64,000 nucleotides of DNA from Lamellibrachia satsuma (taxonomy: Eukaryota > Annelida > Polychaeta > Sabellida > Siboglinidae). The position numbers and the translations under genes are program-made. Where the stretch lies: assembly GCA_033239005.1 (NCBI GenBank), contig BSQZ01000061.1:925001-989000 (forward strand). The letters run 5' to 3'. Position 1 is the stretch's first letter; every line of letters begins with the position of its first letter. Below are positions 1 to 29,464 of this stretch, one piece after another. The notes beneath the pieces were generated by a model. It did not search any database, was not told the origin of the DNA, and was given only the letters and a program-made list of their open reading frames with translations.

Positions 1-110
1 CATCTGGCGAGGGTTTTCAGAATTTGTTGAGATAAAATTTGTATAGTAAGCAGACTGCTTTTGACATCATGTGACTGCATATATGTAGCTATTTAGTATA
101 ACTGGATCGA
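1..110. repeat. Dispersed repeat, copy 1 of an inverted pair
   Basis: The first ~110 bases, starting at the gcgagggttttcagaattt block, match the reverse complement of 11085-11175 with a few mismatches. The copies are about 11 kb apart and inverted. No coding potential. It probably marks a short element whose left end is cut by the window edge. Confidence 0.7.
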
Positions 111-990
111 TCAAGTGGAGAACGAGATATCGACGATGACATTTTGCTACAACTATTTCAAGAGACATCCATGGTGATGGAGGGCAAACTTATTCACTTT
201 TGGTTTGTTTAGGGCCACATTTATCTAGGAGTTTACTTAATGTTTCATGGTAACAAGCTCACATAATGTAGATTTAGGTTGGATCAAAAGATTGGAATTT
301 GCAACATTTTTATATATTTAGGTGTACTTTCTTTGGACTGAAATTTTTCAAAGCTTGAAATATGGTAGATGATCTGATATATTACTCATTAATATACCTG
401 CTGAACAAACTCTAATGGCAGTTGAGAGCTTACAGTATATCTGATCGATTAGTGTACAATTGTTGGAAGAAAAACGAGTCTGTAGAATAGCATTTGGGTA
501 AGAACCGTTTGTACAGAATAAATAAAAATTATCCCTAATTTTTTGCCTATCATTCACTTTCGGATGACTCATACAAATTCCTTATGTTGTACAGGTAATG
601 TTCATGTAAATATATAATTAAGTCGCCATGACCTGAACAGTTTTTACCTTGATGAACGATATTATAATTAGGAATATAATATTGAGATAAGTCTGAATCC
701 TCTGAGAGCCAGCTTTCCTGTAGACGTATTGCAGTCCAGTAGAAGTGGAGAGATGTAATTGAACTTTGCATTAATGCTTTGAATATTTAAGCTGAAAATG
801 GTAAAATTATCTTTAGTACAAACTCGAGCATCAATTAGTTTTAAAGTATTTCTTTAAAAGTGCAGTACTCAATTATCAAGTTGAATTCATTACAAATATT
901 TCCTATAATAAGTAGTAGATGTGATCAATTAACTGAAATATGAAAAAAACACAAGATTAACTAAAAAACAGGGGGTCACATTCCCATAGG
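111..990. other. Non-coding AT-rich stretch
   Basis: Only short unrelated ORFs on both strands and no recognisable repeat. By position it lies 3' of the last visible NF-kB exon on the minus strand, so it is probably intronic. I looked here for the next Rel-homology exon (an NLGIQCV-like motif) and did not find one. Confidence 0.5.
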
Positions 991-991
991 G

Positions 992-1262
992 CAGGTCATT
1001 ATACCATTATGGTATATTGATCCCCAGGTCATTATACCATTGTGGTATATTGATCCCCAGGTCATTATACCATTATGGTATACTGATCCTCAGGTCATTA
1101 TACCATTATGGTATATTGATCCTCAGGTCATTATACCATTATGGTATATTGATCCTCAGGTCATATTACCATTATAGTATATTGATCCTCAGGTCATTAT
1201 ACCATTATGGTATATTGATCCTCAGGTCATTATACCATTGTGGTATATTGATCCCCAGGTCG
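992..1262. repeat. 33-bp minisatellite with palindromic core
   Basis: About eight copies of a 33-bp unit containing tataccattatggtata, a perfect 7-bp inverted repeat around a 3-base loop. Because 33 is a multiple of 3 the array stays open in one plus-strand frame as an 11-residue repeat, but this is a by-product of the repeat, not a gene. Confidence 0.9.
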
Positions 1263-1553
1263 TTTTACTTACTAATACCATCTGACACCAGCAATTTCAT
1301 GTTCACGTGGAAAACAAGCAAACCTTTTCAGGAAAAAACTATTAACAACAACATTAAAGACTGGTGACAAATATTACTGATGACTGTAATGCGCAGTTAA
1401 CTTAATTAGCACCAAGACGATCTGGTTGATAATATTCAATGATAAAGTGATATGCATTATTTTTTATACAATAATCAAAAGTTGTTGTGCTTCGACTGCA
1501 GTAACTTCGTCATTCGATTTTATACTTTTGCGAGGAACACAACAAAACATGTA

Positions 1554-1744
1554 CAGTGGAACTTCATTGTTATTAATGTCAGCCTTCGGACTGGGACAAA
1601 GTGACCTGAACAGCGAGGTGACCATATTAGTGGGACTGATTACCTGTACTTTACTGCTATGGAATTAATTTGGGACTGTCCCAGGGAGACCATAAAAGCG
1701 AGGTGGCTGTTTTACCGAGGTGACCATAAAGCAAGTTTTGACTG
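1554..1744 (-). mobile_element. Short inverted-repeat element, copy A (191 bp)
   Basis: Read on the minus strand it starts CAGTCAAAACTTGCTTTATGG and ends at the complement of cagtggaacttc, so the ends are related inverted repeats of about 20 bp. The interior (cctgggacagtccc, then a block with gtcacctcgctgttcaggtc) aligns end to end with 45807-46472 on the plus strand. It has no ORF and is a MITE-like element. The CAGTSGAAC ends recall pogo/Tigger-type TIRs; that family assignment is inference. It sits 3' of the last visible NF-kB exon. Confidence 0.75.
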
Positions 1745-1829
1745 ATTTTTTTTTAAAAACGAATCCATATATACATAAGGGATACAATCCGTATTGCATA
1801 GGAATAATCTGTAAAAACAAGATGTCTGC

Positions 1830-1930
1830 CTGACAGATGAGACCATTATTGTGGCATGGCTGGTAATGTTATTGATATGCCTGACAGATGAGACCATTAT
1901 TGTGGCATGGCTGGTAATGTTATTGATATG
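1830..1930. repeat. Two-copy tandem duplication (~48 bp unit)
   Basis: The block gcctgacagatgagaccatt... through ggtaatgttattgatatg occurs twice head to tail, nearly identical. Confidence 0.8.
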
Positions 1931-1935
1931 CGGCA

Positions 1936-2335
1936 GTGACTGGTGGTGGAATTGGAACAGGAATAGGAAGAGGGATGAGAAGAGGCCTTAGAAGATGGAT
2001 TGGAAGAGGGATGGTAAGGGAAAGAGGGATGGTAAGGGAAAGAGGGATGGGAAGAGGGATGGTAAGGGAAAGAGGGAAGGGAAGAGGGATGAAAAGAGGA
2101 ATGCGAAGGGGAATGGGAACAGACCTTAGAAGAGGATGGTAAGGAGAAAAGGGATAGTAAGGTGATGAGGGATGTAAGGAGAAGAGGCCTTAGATGACGG
2201 ATGGGAAGAGGGATGGAAACAGGGACTAGAAAAGGAATGGGAAAAAGAATAGGAAGAGGGATGGGAAGAGGGGTGGCAAGAGGAATAAAAAAGGGATGAG
2301 AAGGGGGATGAGAAGACAGATGGGAAGAGGGGCGT
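1936..2335. repeat. Purine-rich degenerate minisatellite
   Basis: About 400 bp in which the plus strand is almost entirely G and A, built from variants of gggatgggaaga. Long purine tracts can form triplex (H-DNA) structures; that is general knowledge and nothing here proves it. Long ORFs on both strands (Arg/Gly-rich on plus, Ser/Pro/Phe-rich on minus) are products of the repeat. Confidence 0.85.
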
Positions 2336-2561
2336 GACAGAACATTGAACTCTCCGAAAACCGGGGTTCAAATCCATTTGCCAAGTGTTCGAAGCTTGGG
2401 AAATTTATTTCATCCTGAAATGACGTTTGCATGAACGAGTCTGCCAGGGCCAAAGTGTACAGCGCCTTGCAGAAGAAAGCTGCGATAAGGCCAATTACAG
2501 TAGGAGTGTGAGAAGTGAGTGTGTGAATAGGTGGCTGCTGCGTGAGAATCTATCAGCCTAC

Positions 2562-20055
<17,494 letters not shown>

Positions 20056-20280
20056 TTGGTTTATCTAATTATATGTTTATGAGTAAAGTATCTGACAGAG
20101 ATGTTTTACCCAGTCTTATAATACATATCCCGGCATCATGTGATTTGTTCACATTTTCAGTGGTTCGTCGCAAGTATCCGAACTTTAGTCTTGTCAGAAA
20201 CAACTTTCGTGGACGCGGAAATGAACGTTCCTTCTCTCTCCTAAATTAACACCTTACTCTAACGCAGCTATGGCTAAACT
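20056..20280 (-). promoter_or_regulatory. Presumed NF-kB upstream region
   Basis: Lies immediately 5' of the proposed start codon on the gene strand. No clear TATA box at a sensible distance and no kappa-B site that I can call; named by position only. Confidence 0.25.
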
Positions 20281-20456
20281 GAATTGACAACGCACCTGTC
20301 GATGGCGTCATTCGGTCAAACTGCAACAAACGAGGACTCAACACATGCCACCGAAACCGGATTTTCCCAAAGCAACGTCCCAAATTCCCCTCCGCAACTA
20401 AAGGTGCTATTTTTAGAATTGACGCCACTCTCAGTCCTGAATGCTAAACTACTCAG

Positions 20457-20552
20457 CCCACGTGACAACTCGGCCTGAGACAACTCGGCCCAGTTCGAGA
20501 CAGCACGGCTCCTATTTTGAGACACCTCAATGATAATTGATATGATGGCTAT
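20457..20552 (+). repeat. Dispersed repeat, inverted partner at 25300-25408
   Basis: The segment with tgagacaactcggcc, agttcgagacagc and aatgataattgatatgatgg aligns with the reverse complement of 25300-25408. Confidence 0.65.
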
Positions 20553-20734
20553 ACTATGCTGTGTTCACAAATATTATTTTGTTATATTGTTTATCCATAA
20601 TAAAAAACTGCTAAATATTAACTTTGTATCCAATTGTTATCCCTATATTCGTGAAACACATCACCCGCAACACAACAATGACAATAATCGCCGGGATATT
20701 GTAGGCCTATGTCATATATTAACGTATATTTGCA

Positions 20735-20749
20735 GAAGTATATATATAT

Positions 20750-20794
<45 letters not shown>

Positions 20795-20860
20795 TATCTA
20801 TATACATTATATATAATACATATATTATTAATAAAATATTATATAATTAATACAGATATA
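20735..20860. repeat. (TA)n-rich microsatellite
   Basis: Imperfect TA/ATA repeats with short interruptions. Confidence 0.9.
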
Positions 20861-21083
20861 AAATGTTTCGTGGGACTTTTCGTTTGGACTTTCTAGAGAT
20901 TATTGAAGGTAAACTTTGTTATCTTCATATACAAGTGTATATGAAGATATCAGCACTTATATTACCCTGAAATGGTTACATTACCCTGACATTATGACAA
21001 TGTCCTTTGAATTGTCACTGCAATTCGCGTCCTACACTTGTATTGTGTTGTTGAGCTGATCTTGTATGTTGGTTGGTTTTGGT

Positions 21084-21310
<227 letters not shown>

Positions 21311-21699
21311 AAGACTATTTGAAGGCTATATTAATTGGCTTCACTACTCCTGCTTTGTTTTACTGAGCAGATTGTTTCACGTCGTTTGTCCTTTGATTTT
21401 TGTGTGTTAGCAGTGTGCGGAGGCCGTAGTAATTGGCTTGATACTCTTGTATTGTTTCGTTGAGCAGGTATTTTTGTTTGAATAACGGCATTGTACAACG
21501 TGCATTAAAACAAAGCGTCCGACATCAGCAGTATTTAGCTGATGTTGGCTTTCTTTGACTTTGATGAAGATAAGCCCTACCTAGGCTCTGACCAAGTCGC
21601 CCTTGAATGCATTGAATAGAAGTTAGGAACTGAGCAAATCTTGCTTGTCAGATTTGTGGTATGATCGTCTAACGTGATACTCTGATTAACAAGAAGCAG

Positions 21700-22260
21700 A
21701 CGACCACGTTCACGCTTGTCGACGTGATGGACTACATCCGACGCAACAGGTTACACAGCTGCGTGTGGACGACGGACTCTTGGTCGGTGTACAAATAGAG
21801 CGTGCGAACCAACAACGTTGAGGGATGGCACCATCGCATCAAAAAGTCAAGTCATAAAATTTTAATAACGAACGTAATAAGGTCCACGGGCCCCACTTTC
21901 CAGCACCGGTTGCATACACGGTTGATTCGGCCCATGAGAACGGAAACACATCCCGATTCACCGGTTGCGAAAACGGTTGGTTCGGCCCATATGCCGAAAC
22001 ATATCCGACACCCGCATCAACCACCGCGGCAGCGGTACAGCCCCGCCTTTTTTATAAGTTGGTGCCCTTGTTGTTCACGGAAGCCCAACTCGTACCAACA
22101 ATTTCGCGATTCGTTTGCGAGAAGAAGCTCAAGCGCTACCAGCGAAAACGCTACCGACGGCTGCAAGGCGAAATCTTCGACTTGTGGGCCAAGTAACGAC
22201 ATTTCAACGACGTCACAACTGCTCAAGTCGTGTGGCAATATGTATGCACCCACCCTACCA
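21700..22260 (+). pseudogene. MULE-type transposase, C-terminal remnant
   Basis: Reading in the frame from 21718 gives VDVMDYIRRN, then TDSWSVYK, a TAG stop near 21797, then SVRTNNVEGWHHRI. The RTNN-EGWH motif is the hallmark near the C-terminus of MULE transposases found widely in animal genomes; one residue usually present between N and V/E is missing. A second conserved piece (KRYQRKRYRRLQGEIFDLW) follows in another frame around 22115-22190. The N-terminal zinc finger and catalytic core are absent. Confidence 0.7.
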
Positions 22261-22263
22261 AAT

Positions 22264-22760
22264 AACTGAGTAGTTGTATATATGTGTGCAAAGTGTTATC
22301 AGTATTCTTCAGAAATATCATAAGAACTTCATGATACCAGTCGTCATAATTTTTTTATTTGTAAATATGTTTTCATTATTATACGTCTGTATAAGCGGTA
22401 TTATATATTGTCTTCACTCGATATTCTAGATATGTAATAAATATATTCCGTTTCATATATGTCATTAATTCATGATAAGTCACACCTTCACACCTTTCTT
22501 GAAATACCAAATGAAGCCAAACAATCAAATAATGTATCGTTATAAACACAAACACAAACACGAAGAATACATTTCTTTCCACAATAAACATCATGAACAT
22601 CAAACCAGAATGCGAAAACTATTGAAAATGAGTCATGAGTTACATGGTTGGTTAGGGTTGACTGAACTACCAATGGAACTATAGAGGGCGTTTAATGATG
22701 CCAGAATTATGCAAACCATTGTGAATGTGTAGTGTCAGTAATCCAGTAAATTGTTTTCTT
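22264..22760. other. Non-coding stretch after the MULE remnant
   Basis: AT-rich; no TIR or coding signal recognised. Confidence 0.4.
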
Positions 22761-22777
22761 TGTTGTTAAATCGCAGT

Positions 22778-23090
22778 ATGGCTACAAAGGCAGGATCCAA
22801 AGTGGCCACACAACCGTATGTTGATACCTTAGATGTGTTGAGTAGGCAGAGCCACATGTATTTGGAGAAATTTCGAATCGTTGATATAGAACATACGTTG
22901 CCAAATTCAGCATGATCCAAGAGTTAAGCAAGTTTCCCAGCAGTGTCCTACCCAGACATAGTAAATTATTTGATATTTACTAAGAGTTTCTACACCATGG
23001 AAAACATGAAGGCGTGGAAAAGCTTAGAGACCTATAATCAGTTGACGTCTGGTTGGATCAGCGATGTAGCGGTTTTCGTGGAAAAGGTGG
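22778..23090 (+). pseudogene. Fragment of a multicopy invertebrate ORF (YqaJ/SWIM-associated N-terminal region)
   Basis: One frame starting at ATG 22778 runs MATKAGSKVATQPYVD..., meets stops near 22913 and 22925, then continues in the same frame with VSYPDIVNYLIF, KSFYTMENMKAWKSLE and YNQLTSGWISDV. The pattern PDI.NYL...SFYT...KA.KSLEAYN...GW resembles the region that precedes SWIM/YqaJ domains in multicopy proteins of molluscs and cnidarians; this is recall, not a search. The downstream domains are missing. Confidence 0.45.
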
Positions 23091-23309
23091 GAGGACTGGG
23101 TGAAAACACATTTGGTGGGTTTGGGAGGAGAGTGGAGAAAAACAACGAGTGCACAGGGAGTGGAGACAGGTGGTTGATAGGTAGTAAAATGGGAACAGTG
23201 ACAGAAGGGGAAATTGACACCCAGTATCGATATCAACCTCAACCGGACTTCAGGGCTAAAGAGGAAAGCGACAACATAATACGTACATAATGTATAATCA
23301 ATATTATGT

Positions 23310-23416
23310 ATATGTCATGTGTGTGAACATGCAAGTGTGTGCATGTGTGTGAACATGTAGGTGTGTGCATGTGTGTGAACATGTAGGTGTGCACATGTGT
23401 GTGAATATGTAGGTGT
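23310..23416. repeat. 26-bp tandem repeat, left half (split by insertion)
   Basis: Units of gaacatgtaggtgtgtgcat plus gtgtgt. The same units resume at 24777, on the other side of the element at 23417-24776. Confidence 0.85.
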
Positions 23417-23575
23417 TAGTGCCCTGCGCGGGCCTAGAATTTTATCCCAAGCCCTGCCCGCAATTAGCAGTTAGAGTCCAAGCCCCACCCAGACCGTGAA
23501 TGTTTGGCCCAGGCCCAGCCCGGCCCGCAAGTTTCAGGCCCAGGCCCAGGCCCGGCCCATACCCACGGGCCAAAG

Positions 23576-23771
<196 letters not shown>

Positions 23772-24129
23772 GATGGAGCATAATATCCTTATCTCTTAGT
23801 GGAGTACTACTCTTATGCTGAAGGTCCATAGTGTACTGGATGAGTTCTAAAAATCCAGCACCACCAACTTCTTCAAACTTCCGAATATCCTAAGAAAAAT
23901 AAAGAAAAACTTCTTAGTGTCATTACTATTAATTATGATAGCATTTGTTATATTTGGCTTTAATGTATTGGCTTATGGTTAGGGTTGGATATTTGTTTTT
24001 CTAACCCTGATTTAACCATTATGCAAGTCATTACCCCAATATATTGTTAATTGAATTAGATCAACTAAGTTAACATAATTTGATATGATATTTAAATTAA
24101 ATGTCACCCACTGGCACTGACACCCAGTG

Positions 24130-24430
24130 ACATTTCCAGCAGGCCTGCAGTCACTAGCCTAAGACAGACAGGTTCAGACATGTGTGAATTAGTACAAGTG
24201 TGAATGAATTAGGACTGGATAGTGGGCTAGTGGCCTAGGGGGCACTTGGCAGTGGGCAGGTCATTCAGGTGGGCATTGTTTGGAGGGAAGACCTAGACAA
24301 TAGAATGTCCATTGGTAGGGTCAAAGGGTGATAAGTTGATGGTTAATCATGGCTTGATTGCCTCTGCAAATATTGAAGTAAACATTTGGGGCAGGCTACT
24401 TGCAGCCAAGTGAACTTATGGGGCCATTAG
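24130..24430 (+). repeat. Dispersed repeat, nested in the hAT-like element
   Basis: Homologous to the reverse complement of 5160-5420 (shared ttccagcaggcctgc, acaatagaatg, cttgcagccaagtga). Confidence 0.7.
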
Positions 24431-24776
24431 ATTTCATGCAAGGTCTCAATTTGCAACTATATAATACTAAAGAAATAATTTAAAGTATTCGTTAACCGGA
24501 ATTACAATTTATAATCAGTTTTATTAAAAAATAAAGTACTAATCGTTGTTTTGTATGAATATTTTTATTATGTCCAGGCCCAGCCCTCTCACACTAGGCC
24601 CAGGCCCGGCCCAAGCTCGGCCCAAGCTCGATGTGCTTAAATTGTTTTCAGCCCAGGCCCGGCCCGGGCCTGCAGTATGTAGGCCCAGGCCCGGCCCGGC
24701 CCGCAAAATTATGTAGAGGCCTGGCCCGTGGGCCGGGCCGGGCATGGACCCAAAGCCCACCCCGCGCAGGGCACTA

Positions 24777-24850
24777 GTAGGTGTGTGCGTGTGTGTGAGC
24801 ATGTAGGTGTGTGCATGTGTGTGAACATGTAGGTGTGTGCATGTGCATAA
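24777..24850. repeat. 26-bp tandem repeat, right half
   Basis: Continuation of the gaacatgtaggtgtgtgcat array interrupted at 23416. Confidence 0.85.
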
Positions 24851-26770
24851 TATATTGGCCTCCTATATCGCTTTTATTTTTTATAATTCATTCATATCTT
24901 TAGAAATTTGCATCAAACCGACCATGTTTGTCTTCTGAAGTTCAGAATTATGCTTAATAGAAGTTCCAATCATACCGCTAAAAAATTACTTGCATAAACT
25001 AGCAGACATAATCTGGTAAAAAATATAATTCTGAAGAAAAAAGCCGGATTATCGCTGTCCCAGTACCATAGGCCACGGCTACCCCCACCGTGAACCGGCA
25101 GTCGTGTCTAATTACATTTTCACAGCAAATATAAAATGTACGTTCACAAAGCCATGCAATAGTTGTCATATATCATAATTTAAAAAAATATGTGTAGTGA
25201 TGTCGGGTTGTAATTCAAACTACGGCACGAAAACATTCGACTTCCCCGTTATCGCCGACGTTAACTGGTTTGGTAATTTAATTGGTTTGGCAATTTACCA
25301 CTGGGCCGACCTATCCCTAACTAAGCGCCATCATAGAATTTATCATTGGACCGAGCTGTCTCGAACTTGGCCGAGTTGTCTCATGCCTAGTTTTCACGTG
25401 GGCCTCCTACGCGCCAGATCCTTCTCACCGGCTGTTACCATGTTTAACATTTAACAGTGTGCGTATCACAAGTGACTCCATCTTGATTATCATGCGATTA
25501 TTAACAATTGTCAACATTTTAAGACATTTATAATTTTGGTACGTTGCAAGGAGCTATTTTTGGCCATTGTCTACGATGGAGTGAGTGCGCATGAATTATA
25601 TTGGCTATGCAGTTGGGGGTGTATGATGTGACGCAGTTCTCATTTCAGTAACATAGCATGATTTGTGATTCAGTTTGTTTCTGCTGGTTTCAAAGTCAAA
25701 TAAAGTATTATTTGTTTTCACATCTGTTTACCCCTTAATTAATATTGAACATTGTAACAACTGACAGTTATGATGATTAGGAGAATAATTGAAGTTCTGT
25801 AAACTACGTTATCAGGATCAACGTTGATACAAAGACTGTCAGGATGTAAATTAAAGTCAGTGGAAAATCCCATTTAAGCAAACATCATTTTGCGTTAAAA
25901 ATAACATAATGTTTGCGGAAGTGATATTTTGTGCTGAGCTAAGTAAAGCATAATAATTATCATGATGTAAATTGTTCACCACCAATAAGTAGATTAGGCG
26001 TGCAGAAAATATTTCTTATTTTTTGTGCTATAAGATTACTAGTCTGATTTTATTATAGGCGTTTGTTTTATAGTTGCAACGAGAGTTAAGATGGGTGATG
26101 TGGTGTAAGTATTCGCATTAGATATCAGTAAAAACATATAGATATGGCCTAGCATTATTAATGACTAAGTTTTAAAAGTGCATATTTGTTTTTGCGGCTC
26201 TCGGTGTCAAACATAGTATTACTATCACGCCTTAATTTATTTACTGCAATAAATGAAGTTGTAATGAAAGTGTGAAATGTCATTTCCTTTAAATGATACG
26301 TTCAAAGTAGTCTCTTCTAAGGGGCTACTCTGAACAACGTGAAGTGGCACATATCTCATTTAAAATAGTTAATAGGACAGTCATAGTATATTGTATTGCA
26401 AGCCATAGCTCAATCGACACAACAAATAAAAAGCCAGGTTGGGTGCGAACATTACAAAATGCATATCTTTGAAGGAAACAAATATTCAAAGTAGCCCCGG
26501 TTCACGGTACTGCAATCGACCCCAAAACTCTTTCAATGACGTAATAGTGCTGATGTAGAAGTGCGTAATAACGTGGCGACCGGGACGTAAAACGTCATAT
26601 CCGCCATTAACAAACAGGCTACGTGACGGATACAGCACAACGACGACAACGAGAAAGACTATAATCATAATGGCAGCTGGTTGTGAGTAGACAGTAAATG
26701 TTATTATCATTATTAGTATTATCATTAAGAGTCTTTCGTAGTCGAGTCGCGACAGCCAGCTTGCACAAGC
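24851..26770. other. Intergenic sequence
   Basis: Between the NF-kB 5' end and the docking-domain gene. The only structure seen is the dispersed repeat at 25300-25408; the ORFs at 25197-25454 and 26486-26725 show no family signature. Confidence 0.45.
25300..25408 (-). repeat. Dispersed repeat, inverted partner of 20457-20552
   Basis: The reverse complement carries gcccacgtga, tgagacaactcggcc, agttcgagacagc and a following aatgataa...tatgatggc block. Confidence 0.65.
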
Positions 26771-26774
26771 AGCT

Positions 26775-28110
26775 GGCTCTTACGCCCGCCTATACCGCTT
26801 CCATTCAGTTATTCTGTGTAGCGTTCTCCACTCGGTCCTAGTCTTGGCGATCTGACGCAGCTGTTCCAGAAGGGAAGGCCGGTGCTGGGTCGGCCGCGAT
26901 ATCCCCTGAGTCCGTCAGTCCGTCAAAAAAAAATGCGGACATTGCTTGGTATGCGGGGGAGGGGGCTCCTTGTTCATGCGTAGGACGTGACTGAAGAGGC
27001 GCCATCGCAAGTCCATCATATATGTGCTTAACCGTCGGCACCGTTCATACAAGTTCACGTTGCTTATCCTTTGTGGCAGGTGAATCCCGACGAGTGAGCG
27101 GAGCTGCTTCAAGTGGAAGTTGCACAGTAAAACTGGACGCACAGATGCGTTATATAAAGTCCGAGCAAGGATCCAAGTTTCTTGGTCGTCCTCCATTCTT
27201 CGGCAACACGGTCGGCTTCACGGTTGATGATCGTATGCCCTGTTTTGCAGAGGTTGACGTACACGACCAATCACCCAGTGATGTAGACACAATCTCGTTG
27301 ACTTTGCTCAGGTAGTCATTGTCAATTGAGATAAAGTCTGCGTTGTCTGGTAAGTCGAAGTCCGAAGGGCTGCACCGAGGTACACGACGAAGAGTATCGG
27401 CGACAGCGAGTCCCCGTGTGGAGTACCGACTGTCGAGTTGAATGGGACAAACAGGGCGTCGTCAACCCTGACGGTGATTTTCGTATCTGATAGTAGAAGC
27501 CATACGATTCGGACGTTAATTGTCTGTGTTGAGGAATGAATGCAGAACGTCCAGGAATTTCGTTCGACGGACCGCATCGAACACTCGTAATAAGTCGATA
27601 CGCAGTATTCCACGCACTTGCATCGTTTGCACTTCGCGACGAGCCACCGACGTCCCAATACCACATCTGCTGTTGACCGTCCGTTTCGAAATCCGCTTTT
27701 CTAATGGCGAAAAGAAGTCGTTCACCTGATAGGAAATCCGGTGCGCTGTGATGAGACATGACGTCTTTCGTAGAACCGCCAGCAGCACGATTGATCTTTG
27801 ACTCTTGCCCTTGCTGGGCAAGCGATTTGTCGAGTTTCTGCAGTACCCCTGTGCATACTTCCAGTGAGACATGTTTCTCGAAGACTTCGTTGGACATGTC
27901 GGCGACGAGTCTGAAAAGTTCGGCAGGTGCGTAAAAAGTTTGCCTGCAATCGAGTCATATCCACATTCCCTGTTGTTGATGGTCCTCGCAAATCTCTACT
28001 TCTTTGGTAGTAATTGACGCATCAAGCGACTTCGGCAACCCTTCAAACATATCAACGCCGTGTTTTCTTCCAACCTGGAACTGGTCCTCGAAGAGTTTCG
28101 CTAGGATTTA
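26775..28110 (-). pseudogene. Non-LTR retrotransposon, reverse transcriptase to C-terminus, decayed
   Basis: Minus strand, N to C: KLFEDQFQVGRKHG and SLDASITTKEVE (pre-RT region); SNEVFEKHVSLEV and LDKSLA; RVFDAVRRTKFLDVLHSFL; then IRIVWLLL-region and FNSTVGTPHGDSLSPILF, the RT motif with a normally Gln residue read as His; then a divergent region with ARTLYNASVRPVLL, LRSLVGIHLPQRISN, RRWRLFSHVLRM-like text and a tail QLRQIAKTRTEWRTLHRI. Pieces fall in all three frames and include stops. The YADD box could not be placed. The tail with H-x-LRM is common to animal non-LTR elements. Dead copy. Confidence 0.75.
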
Positions 28111-28195
28111 TAAACCTTTGTGTTTGTCCAAAACGACGTGTTTAAATTCGTCGCGTACCGTAAGATTTATAAAATAAATATCCTAGTAGCTTATA

Positions 28196-28425
28196 GATCC
28201 ACCCCTCGGTCCGACTACCGGAGATCCGACCCCACAGTCCAACCATCGGAGATCCGACCCCGCGGTACAACCACTGGAGATCCGACCCCGCGGTACAACC
28301 ATCGGAGATCCGACCCCGCGGTACAACCACTGGAGATCCGACCCCGCGGTACAACCATCGGAGATCCGACCCCGCGGTACAACCATCAGAAATGCGACCC
28401 AGCGATCGAATCATCGGAGATTCGG
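28196..28425. repeat. 28-bp GC-rich minisatellite, ~8 copies
   Basis: Unit ccgaccccgcggtacaacca plus tcggagat, alternating atcgg and actgg variants. Confidence 0.9.
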
Positions 28426-28845
28426 TCCAACCACCGGGGAGCCGTTCTCTACGGTATGGCCACCAGATAACCATTCTCTATGCTATGGCTACCGGGGAGC
28501 CACCCTCTGTGGTACGACCACCGGGGAGCCAATCTACGGTACGGCCATCGAGAAGCCGCTTTCTGCGGCAAGGCCACCGGGGAGCCCGCTCTCGACGACA
28601 AGATCACAGCGGAGCCGCTCTCGACGGCAAGACCGCTGGGGAACCGCTTTCGACGATAAATGCACCGGGGAGCCGCTCTCGACGGTAAGGTCGCCTGGGA
28701 GCCGCTCTCGACGGCAAAGGCACCCGGGACCCGCTGTCGATCGATGGTAAGGGCACAGTGGAGCCGCTCCCTACGACAATGCCACCGGGGAGCCGCTTTC
28801 GACGGTTTGGCCACCGGAGAGCCGCTCTCTACGGTGTTTCACTGA
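28425..28845. repeat. ~30-bp GC-rich minisatellite, ~14 diverged copies
   Basis: Units around ccaccggggagccgctctcg acggcaagg; grades out of the 28-bp array on its left, suggesting a common origin through the shared ccaaccaccgg segment. Confidence 0.85.
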
Positions 28846-29464
28846 CTGCGTCTCGTCAATGTATCCCCATCTCCCCATGGTCATCTTGGTTCAATCGACT
28901 CCTGTCCGCAGGCGGGTCAGTGATCGCCAGCAGAGCCGTGGTTGGTCGGACCCGGCTGGTAGGGATTCTGCTGGTAGCAATCCCAGTTTTACGACTGATG
29001 TTCCTTGCAGTCGTATTTCCCACGTTTCTGGTGCCGCTGGGCGACGAGTTCGGCGGTTTCGTGGTGTTGATGAGAGTTTTCCGCGACTTCAGTCGGCACG
29101 CAGCAGGTACGTGTTAGTGTAGCTGGTGCCTTGCGCCTGTCGCCTGTCTTGTTCTCTCTGTGCGGCTAGCAACAGTCCGTCTGGGGTCCGGGGGAGCTCT
29201 GCTAGCCCACATGTGTAAGCTCTCTATGTTGGTAGGTTTCAGACAGCCTGTTATGATACGGCGGCGGTCATGCAGTGTAGGGTTCAGTTTCTTTGCATGT
29301 GTTCATCTTGCTCATACAACACACGCGTCTACGGAAAGTAGAGCAGCAGAAAGCAAGGCCGCTGGATATTAAAGTCGGTGCTCCGTTTACTCATTTTGAG
29401 TTTGCTGCTAGTTTGTTCCTTGCGTTTACCTTCTGTTTGGTTTTACAAATGTGCGGTTTGTATG
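28846..29464. other. GC-richer stretch with unassigned ORFs
   Basis: Plus-strand frames of 60-120 codons begin at 28758 and 28859 (one contains SDRQQSRGWSDPAGRDSAG), followed by gcaggtacgtgttag, a donor-like sequence at 29105. I recognise no family. It might be a retrotransposon 5' region or a small exon; evidence is too thin to call a gene. Confidence 0.3.

Noticed and set aside
2340..2380. B-box-like ggttcaaatcc suggesting a tRNA or SINE
   Set aside because: The flanking bases do not form a T-arm and acceptor stem, and no A box is found at the right distance.
2226..2480. Search for the next Rel-domain exon in the frame around 2427-2480 (minus)
   Set aside because: An acceptor-like site and open frame exist, but the residues do not resemble the expected NLGIQC-KK region.
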